From NCBI GenBank assembly GCA_032000125.1, contig DAMALH010000008.1, forward strand, positions 50,484 to 114,483: a stretch of 64,000 nucleotides of DNA, in the 5' to 3' direction. The stretch comes from Dryocola sp032000125. Lineage in GTDB: Bacteria > Pseudomonadota > Gammaproteobacteria > Enterobacterales > Enterobacteriaceae. Numbering within the stretch: position 1 is the stretch's first letter; every line of letters begins with the position of its first letter. The notes below the pieces were generated by a model. That model did no database searches. It had not been told where the DNA came from and was given only the letters and a program-made list of their open reading frames with translations. Both the position numbers and the translations under genes were made by a program. This document shows, in pieces, positions 59,825-64,000 of the stretch.

Positions 59825-61705
59825 TCAGGAAACCAAAAGCTGGTTCATACGACGGATAAACTGGTTCGGATCTTCAAGCTGGCCGCGCTCGGCAAGCAGC
59901 GCCTGATCGAGCAATAGCTCTACCCATTCGCCAAACTGCGCTTCATCCTGGGTGTCGGCTGCGCGTTTCACCAGCCCGTGATCCGGGTTCAGCTCAAAAA
60001 TGTATTTCACTTCCGGCACGGCCTGACCCGCTGCGGCAAACAGTTTTGCCATCTGGGTGCTCATGTCGTTGCTGTCGGTGGTGACAATCGCTGGCGTATC
60101 GGTCAGACGGTGCGTCAGGCGGACTTCCTTCACGCGATCGCCAAGCCACGCTTTCACGCGCTCCACAAACGGCTCAAGGGCTTTCTCAGCCTCTTTCACT
60201 TCTGCGGTTTCCTCGTCGGCCAGTTTTTCCAGCGACTCGTCGGTTTTGCTCACCGACTGGAACGCTTTACCGTCAAACTCGGTCAGGTAGCTCATCATCC
60301 ACTCGTCGATGCGGTCGGAAAGCAGCAGCACCTCGATGCCTTTCTTACGCAGCAGTTCCAGATGCGGGCTGCTCTTCGCCGCCGCGTAGCTGTCTGCGGT
60401 GATGTAGTAGATCTTCTCCTGGCCTTCTTTCATGCGCGACACGTACTCTTCAAGCCGCACGGTTTGTGCGGAGGAATCCGTGTGGGTCGTCGCAAAGCGC
60501 AGCAGCTTAGCAATAGCTTCCTGATTAGCGTTATCTTCAGCCGGGCCTTCTTTCAGCACCAGGCCAAAGTTTTTCCAGAAGGTCTGGTATTTTTCGCTGT
60601 CGTCTTTCGCCAGCTTATCGAGCATTTGCAGAACGCGTTTGGTCAGCGCGCTGCGCAGGTTCTGCGTGACGCGGCTGTCCTGCAGGATTTCACGGGAAAC
60701 GTTCAGCGGCAGATCGTTGGAATCTATCAGGCCACGCACAAAGCGCAGGTAGTTCGGCATGAACTGCTCGGCGTCGTCCATAATGAACACGCGCTGTACG
60801 TACAGCTTCAGGCCATGTTTATGATCGCGGTTCCACATGTCCCACGGCGCCTGGGACGGGATGTACAGCAGGCTGGTGTATTCCTGCTTGCCTTCCACAC
60901 GGTTGTGGCTCCAGGCCAGCGGGTCGGTGAAATCATGGGCAATGTGCTTGTAGAACTCGTTGTACTCTTCGTCTTTAACTTCAGACTTGCTGCGGGTCCA
61001 CAGCGCCTGAGCCTTGTTGATTTTTTCCCAGCCGAGGATGGTTTCGCCATCTTTTTCTTCGCGGGTTTCGATTTCGACCGGCAGCGCGATGTGATCGGAA
61101 TATTTGCCGATGATGGAGCGCACGCGCCAGTCGTCGAGGAATTCGTCTTCGCCTTCACGCAGGTGCAGCGTGATTTCCGTACCGCGATCCGCTTTGCTGA
61201 TGTCCGCTACGGTATATTCACCCGCGCCTTCAGATTCCCAGAACACGCCTTCATCAGCGGATGCGCCCGCCGCACGAGTGCGCACGGTAACTTTGTCCGC
61301 CACGATAAACGCGGAGTAGAAGCCCACGCCGAACTGGCCGATAAGCTGGCTGTCTTTCGCCTGGTCAGAACCCATGGATTCCAGGAAGGCTTTGGTGCCG
61401 GATTTGGCAATGGTGCCCAGGTGGTCGATTGCTTCATCACGCGTCATGCCGATGCCGTTGTCGGCGATGGTCAGGGTACGTTTTTCTTTATCAAAAGAGA
61501 CGCGCACGCGCAGTTCGCCGTCACCCTCGTACAAATCAGCATGGGACAGCGCGCGGAAACGCAGCTTGTCTGCCGCATCGGAGGCGTTGGAGATCAGCTC
61601 ACGCAGGAAGATTTCTTTATTTGAATAAAGAGAATGGATCATCAGGTGCAGAAGCTGTTTCACTTCAGACTGGAAGCCACGGGTCTCTTGTCCTTTCATG
61701 GTCAT
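59825..61705 (-). CDS. htpG: Chaperone HtpG (Hsp90)
   Basis: The 626-residue protein is from ATG 61705, with GAGG 5 nt upstream; the E. coli-like start MKGQETRGF lies two codons later (61699) and is nearly as likely. GHKL ATPase motifs: ELISNASDAADKLRF, DNGIGMT, GQFGVGFYSAF. The middle and C-terminal dimerisation domains are complete, ending MNQLLVS. A cytosolic heat-shock chaperone. Confidence 0.97.
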   Translation of the reverse strand: MTMKGQETRGFQSEVKQLLHLMIHSLYSNKEIFLRELISNASDAADKLRFRALSHADLYEGDGELRVRVSFDKEKRTLTIADNGIGMTRDEAIDHLGTIAKSGTKAFLESMGSDQAKDSQLIGQFGVGFYSAFIVADKVTVRTRAAGASADEGVFWESEGAGEYTVADISKADRGTEITLHLREGEDEFLDDWRVRSIIGKYSDHIALPVEIETREEKDGETILGWEKINKAQALWTRSKSEVKDEEYNEFYKHIAHDFTDPLAWSHNRVEGKQEYTSLLYIPSQAPWDMWNRDHKHGLKLYVQRVFIMDDAEQFMPNYLRFVRGLIDSNDLPLNVSREILQDSRVTQNLRSALTKRVLQMLDKLAKDDSEKYQTFWKNFGLVLKEGPAEDNANQEAIAKLLRFATTHTDSSAQTVRLEEYVSRMKEGQEKIYYITADSYAAAKSSPHLELLRKKGIEVLLLSDRIDEWMMSYLTEFDGKAFQSVSKTDESLEKLADEETAEVKEAEKALEPFVERVKAWLGDRVKEVRLTHRLTDTPAIVTTDSNDMSTQMAKLFAAAGQAVPEVKYIFELNPDHGLVKRAADTQDEAQFGEWVELLLDQALLAERGQLEDPNQFIRRMNQLLVS

Positions 61706-61814
61706 TGATACCTCAACAAAATCAAAATACAGGGGTGATAAAAACGTTGAGGGAGTAATGGGGTTAGCGGGGGAATTTTTCAAGCGGGGAGACGCACAAT
61801 CTCCCCTTGTTCGA

Positions 61815-62420
61815 CTAGAAATTAATCTTGTGGCGCCCGGCCAGAGAATGGGAAAGCGTGGTGCCGTCAACCATTTCCAGCTCGCCGCCCACGGGCACGC
61901 CGTGCGCAATACGGCTGGCATCGACGCCGTACTGCCCGCACAGCTCGGCAATATAGTTGGCCGTCGCTTCGCCTTCTACCGTGGGGTTGGTAGCCAGAAT
62001 GATCTCTTTAATGGCTTCGCTGGATAAACGCTCTTCCAGGCGGCCAAGGCCGATATCGTCAGGGCCGATGCCGTCGAGCGGAGAAAGATGGCCCATCAGC
62101 ACAAAATAACGGCCGGAGAACTGGCCGGTGGCTTCGATGGCGTGAATATCCGCCGGGGTTTCCACCACGCAAATCTGGCCGTTTTCCCGGCGGCGCGGGT
62201 TAGAGCAGATGGCGCACACTTCCTGTTCGGTAAAGGTACGGCAATCCGCACAGTGGCCGATCTCCGACATGGCGCGAGTCAGCGCCTGAGCAAGGCGCAT
62301 TCCGCCGCTGCGATCGCGTTGCAAAAGCGCAAACGCCATGCGCTGTGCAGACTTAGGGCCAACGCCGGGCAGGCAACGCAGGGATTCCATCAGGGCTGTA
62401 AGTAAAGGGCTGGTTTGCAT
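61815..62420 (-). CDS. recR: Recombination mediator RecR
   Basis: The 201-residue protein has a helix-hairpin-helix LPGVGPKSAQRMAF, a zinc finger C-x2-C...C-x2-C (GHCADCRTF, EVCAICSN) and a Toprim domain (CVVETPADIHAIEATGQ). Start ATG 62420. It loads RecA at gaps with RecF/RecO. In E. coli it follows ybaB immediately; here about 309 bp separate them. Confidence 0.97.
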   Translation of the reverse strand: MQTSPLLTALMESLRCLPGVGPKSAQRMAFALLQRDRSGGMRLAQALTRAMSEIGHCADCRTFTEQEVCAICSNPRRRENGQICVVETPADIHAIEATGQFSGRYFVLMGHLSPLDGIGPDDIGLGRLEERLSSEAIKEIILATNPTVEGEATANYIAELCGQYGVDASRIAHGVPVGGELEMVDGTTLSHSLAGRHKINF

Positions 62421-62729
62421 CGCTCGGATTTCTGAAAAAATAGTGGGCCATAGCCTAACATTAGCCCTGCGGGCGGGCATAGAAAAAGATACTCCCGCTG
62501 CGCGGTGTCTCGCACAAGGGGTATGATTTCGCAATATTCTGCCTGATTAAAGTCGTCAATGGACGGGTTGATAACCGCCGTGAAATTATTCACGAGGTCT
62601 TTCCGTAAGGACGCGGGCAGCGACCGGCGGTCAGGGCGCTGATAGATTTTTGGTGACGAGCTATGGGGCGTTTGAGGAACAGTAAAACACCTTCTCCCTC
62701 ACCCGACGGCGAGGGAGACGGTTGTAGCA
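62421..62729 (-). other. Extra DNA between ybaB and recR, with an orphan reading frame
   Basis: A minus-strand frame is open for about 100 codons, from near 62695 to a stop at 62390, overlapping the recR start in another frame. It includes protein-like segments IYQRPDRRSLPASLRKDLV, FNQAEYCEIIPLVRDT and EYLFLCPPAGLMLGYGPLFF. The only good start is a GTG at 62593 (67 residues), without a clear ribosome binding site. It could be the remnant of an inserted gene. A REP-like palindrome lies at 62693-62718. Confidence 0.4.
62693..62718. repeat. TCTCCCTC/GAGGGAGA palindrome after ybaB
   Basis: This is the last member in the window of the REP-like palindrome family, 12 bp beyond the ybaB stop. Confidence 0.5.
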
Positions 62730-63059
62730 TCAGAACGGCATTTTAAAGCCCGGCGGCAGTTGCATACCGCTGGACACGCCTGCCATTTTCTCTTTCTGCG
62801 CTTCGCCGATACGACGGGCAGCATCGTTGAAGGCCGCAGCAACCAGGTCTTCAACCATCTCTTTGTCGTCTTCCATCAGGCTCGGGTCAATTTCCACGCG
62901 GCGGCAGTTATGCGCGCCGTTAATGGTGACTTTTACCAGGCCCGCACCAGATTCGCCAGTCACTTCGAGCTGGGCGATTTCTTCCTGAACCTGGGCCATT
63001 TTTTCCTGCATCTGCTGGGCTTGCTTCATCAGATTACCCAGACCGCCTTTTCCAAACAT
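62730..63059 (-). CDS. ybaB: Nucleoid-associated protein YbaB/EbfC
   Basis: The 109-residue small DNA-binding dimer has MFGKGGLGNLMKQAQQMQEK, GLVKVTINGAHNCRRVEID and the C-terminal LPPGFKMPF. It matches E. coli YbaB. It follows dnaX, but with a partial copy of the intergenic repeat and a hairpin between them. Confidence 0.97.
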   Translation of the reverse strand: MFGKGGLGNLMKQAQQMQEKMAQVQEEIAQLEVTGESGAGLVKVTINGAHNCRRVEIDPSLMEDDKEMVEDLVAAAFNDAARRIGEAQKEKMAGVSSGMQLPPGFKMPF

Positions 63060-63124
63060 AATCTTCTCTCTTTCGCTCGGGCCGCCTAATCGCTCGATAT
63101 GATTAGCGGCTATCAGGGTTTACA

Positions 63125-63187
63125 ACAGGCCGGATTGACCGGTCTGTAGATTGCTGACAAAGAAGAAAAAAGGATTTTCCTTCTTTG
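63125..63187. repeat. Partial copy of the terminator-associated repeat (dnaX-ybaB)
   Basis: The hairpin ACAGGCCGG/CCGGTCTGT (63125-63147, one G-T pair) is followed directly by the left end of the repeat (GATTGCTGACAAAGAAG) and its long palindrome (AAGAAGAAAAAAGG ... CCTTCTTTG). The rest of the element and a second hairpin are missing. Confidence 0.65.
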
Positions 63188-63207
63188 CGGTTAGATTCGT
63201 TGCCCAA

Positions 63208-64000
63208 TTAAACAGGGCGAATGCTGTCTTCATCCAAATCCGCATCAAAAAAACGACGCAGCGTCTGAATGTTGTTGTCAGCGCTCATTGACTCTTTTGC
63301 CTGCGCCAGCTTCTCTTCATAGATAACCTGACGCCACTCCAGCGGCGTGCGCCGTGCCTGGTCATCATCTTCAATGATAGTCAGCTCAACCGCTTCACCG
63401 CTAAAGGCGCTGATGGCGTCCGTCAGCGCTTTTTGTGCCGAGGAAGAGTTCAGATGGCGCTGGCTGGAACGCAGATGCAGGCAGATGCGCTGGCCGTCCT
63501 GCTCTTTCCAGGCATTCAGTGCCAGTTGCTGTACCAGCTTTGGCAGCACCAGCTGATTAATTTCCGCCGCCCATGCATCGCGCTCAATCGCTTCCTGCGC
63601 CAGCTTCTGGGCAAGCTCCGGGGTTTTCTCATGCTCCAGAGCACGCTTAAGCGCCTTCGGCGTGGCAACCGGTTCAATCACCGCTTCGGTGACGATTTGC
63701 GACTTCCAGCGATAGGCCTCCGGCTTTTGCTGCGGTTTTTCCTGTGCGCTTGCCGCCGGGCGAGACTGCACCCGCTCGGTAACCGATGCCAGACGCTCCA
63801 GCGCGGTGGTTTTTGCCGGCCGCGCTAAATTTGGCGCTGCCGGCTCACTCTTTTTTGCTTTGTTGGCTCCCTGCTGGCGCATCAGTTGCGTACGCGCCTG
63901 CAGCACCTGGCTTGTGGTGTCCGGCAGCGGGGCTTCGCTTTGCCGCGGCGGCGGCGAGGCCTGCTGTACCGGTGGAGGCGAGCCCGGATTCACCACCGGG
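63208..64000 (-). CDS. dnaX: DNA polymerase III subunits tau/gamma (3' part)
   Basis: About 264 C-terminal residues of tau, open to the window edge. It has the Pro/Gln-rich linker, then NKAKKSEPAAP (frameshift site), LERLASVTERVQ, YRWKSQ and the domain that binds the alpha subunit and DnaB. The C-terminus AD(N)NIQTLRRFFDADLDEDSIRPV resembles E. coli tau. Tau links polymerase cores to the clamp loader. Confidence 0.96.
   Translation of the reverse strand, partial: PVVNPGSPPPVQQASPPPRQSEAPLPDTTSQVLQARTQLMRQQGANKAKKSEPAAPNLARPAKTTALERLASVTERVQSRPAASAQEKPQQKPEAYRWKSQIVTEAVIEPVATPKALKRALEHEKTPELAQKLAQEAIERDAWAAEINQLVLPKLVQQLALNAWKEQDGQRICLHLRSSQRHLNSSSAQKALTDAISAFSGEAVELTIIEDDDQARRTPLEWRQVIYEEKLAQAKESMSADNNIQTLRRFFDADLDEDSIRPV
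63815..63872 (-). other. dnaX: dnaX programmed -1 frameshift signal
   Basis: On the minus strand, in order: an internal Shine-Dalgarno AGGGAG (63872-63867), 10 nt, the slippery heptamer AAAAAAG (63856-63850), a -1 frame TGA soon after (GAG TGA), and a strong stem (GCCGGC-a-GCGC paired with GCGC-g-GCCGGC, 63844-63815). This is the E. coli arrangement that produces the shorter gamma subunit. Confidence 0.93.

Noticed and set aside
59978..61624. 548-codon open frame on the plus strand
   Set aside because: It is exactly antisense to htpG. Its length follows from GC-rich codon bias, and it has no protein-like motif or ribosome binding site.

Overview
This window is a chromosomal segment of an enterobacterium (Enterobacteriaceae). 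The genus is not settled from sequence alone; an Enterobacter, Klebsiella or Cedecea relative would fit. Two blocks keep the gene order known from Escherichia coli: dnaX-ybaB-recR-htpG-adk-hemH-gsk-ybaL-fsr-ushA-ybaK-ybaP at the right end, and ybbP-ybbA-tesA-ybbO-cnoX-qmcA-ybbJ-cueR in the middle. Core proteins read as close relatives of the E. coli proteins, and codon use is GC-rich except in the island described below. Homology statements rest on recognising families by eye; no database search was run.

Layout. 1-15 kb: the 5' part of a glycoside-hydrolase-1-like gene, the methionine aminotransferase ybdL, opgB, ahpC-ahpF (peroxide defence), a yeaR-yoaG-like pair with an internally duplicated YoaG domain, cysS, ppiB-lpxH, purE-purK (with a PurR operator) and selU. 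14.8-16.9 kb: mesX-mesD, a folate-independent methionine synthase. 17.5-18.8 kb: an SDR oxidoreductase divergent from an HxlR regulator. 19-29.3 kb: an AT-rich accessory island. It holds an HNH nuclease, a YaaW-like gene with an unknown partner, two paralogous small tyrosine recombinases bracketing a very AT-rich SF1-helicase gene and its overlapping partner, a DUF4238-like gene and a DUF2251 gene. This looks like a defence or cargo island. 29.4-31.4 kb: gene debris, a 9-bp minisatellite, and an MDR oxidoreductase with a divergent MarR regulator.

31.5-38.8 kb: ybbP/ybbA/tesA/ybbO/cnoX/qmcA/ybbJ/cueR. 39-46.3 kb: a Fur-controlled heme uptake and anaerobic heme-degradation operon (TonB receptor, chuT, chuW, chuX, chuY, chuU, hmuV) between cueR and copA. 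46.4-51.6 kb: copA with a CueR-type promoter and a conserved CopA(Z) frameshift site, nlpA, ybaP, the sRNA gene chiX, and ybaK. 51.6-64 kb: ushA, fsr, ybaL, gsk, hemH, adk, htpG, recR, ybaB and the 3' part of dnaX, which includes its programmed frameshift signal.

Most unusual signals: (1) a roughly 143-bp intergenic repeat, copies of which are bounded on both sides by a duplicate of the local transcription-terminator hairpin (ahpC-ahpF and yoaG-cysS, with a partial copy at dnaX-ybaB); (2) the helicase two-gene cassette between recombinase paralogues whose ribosome binding sites lie in start-abutting hairpins; (3) the YaaW-like two-gene unit; (4) a short dispersed palindromic motif that punctuates the island; (5) about 300 bp of extra DNA separating ybaB from recR.
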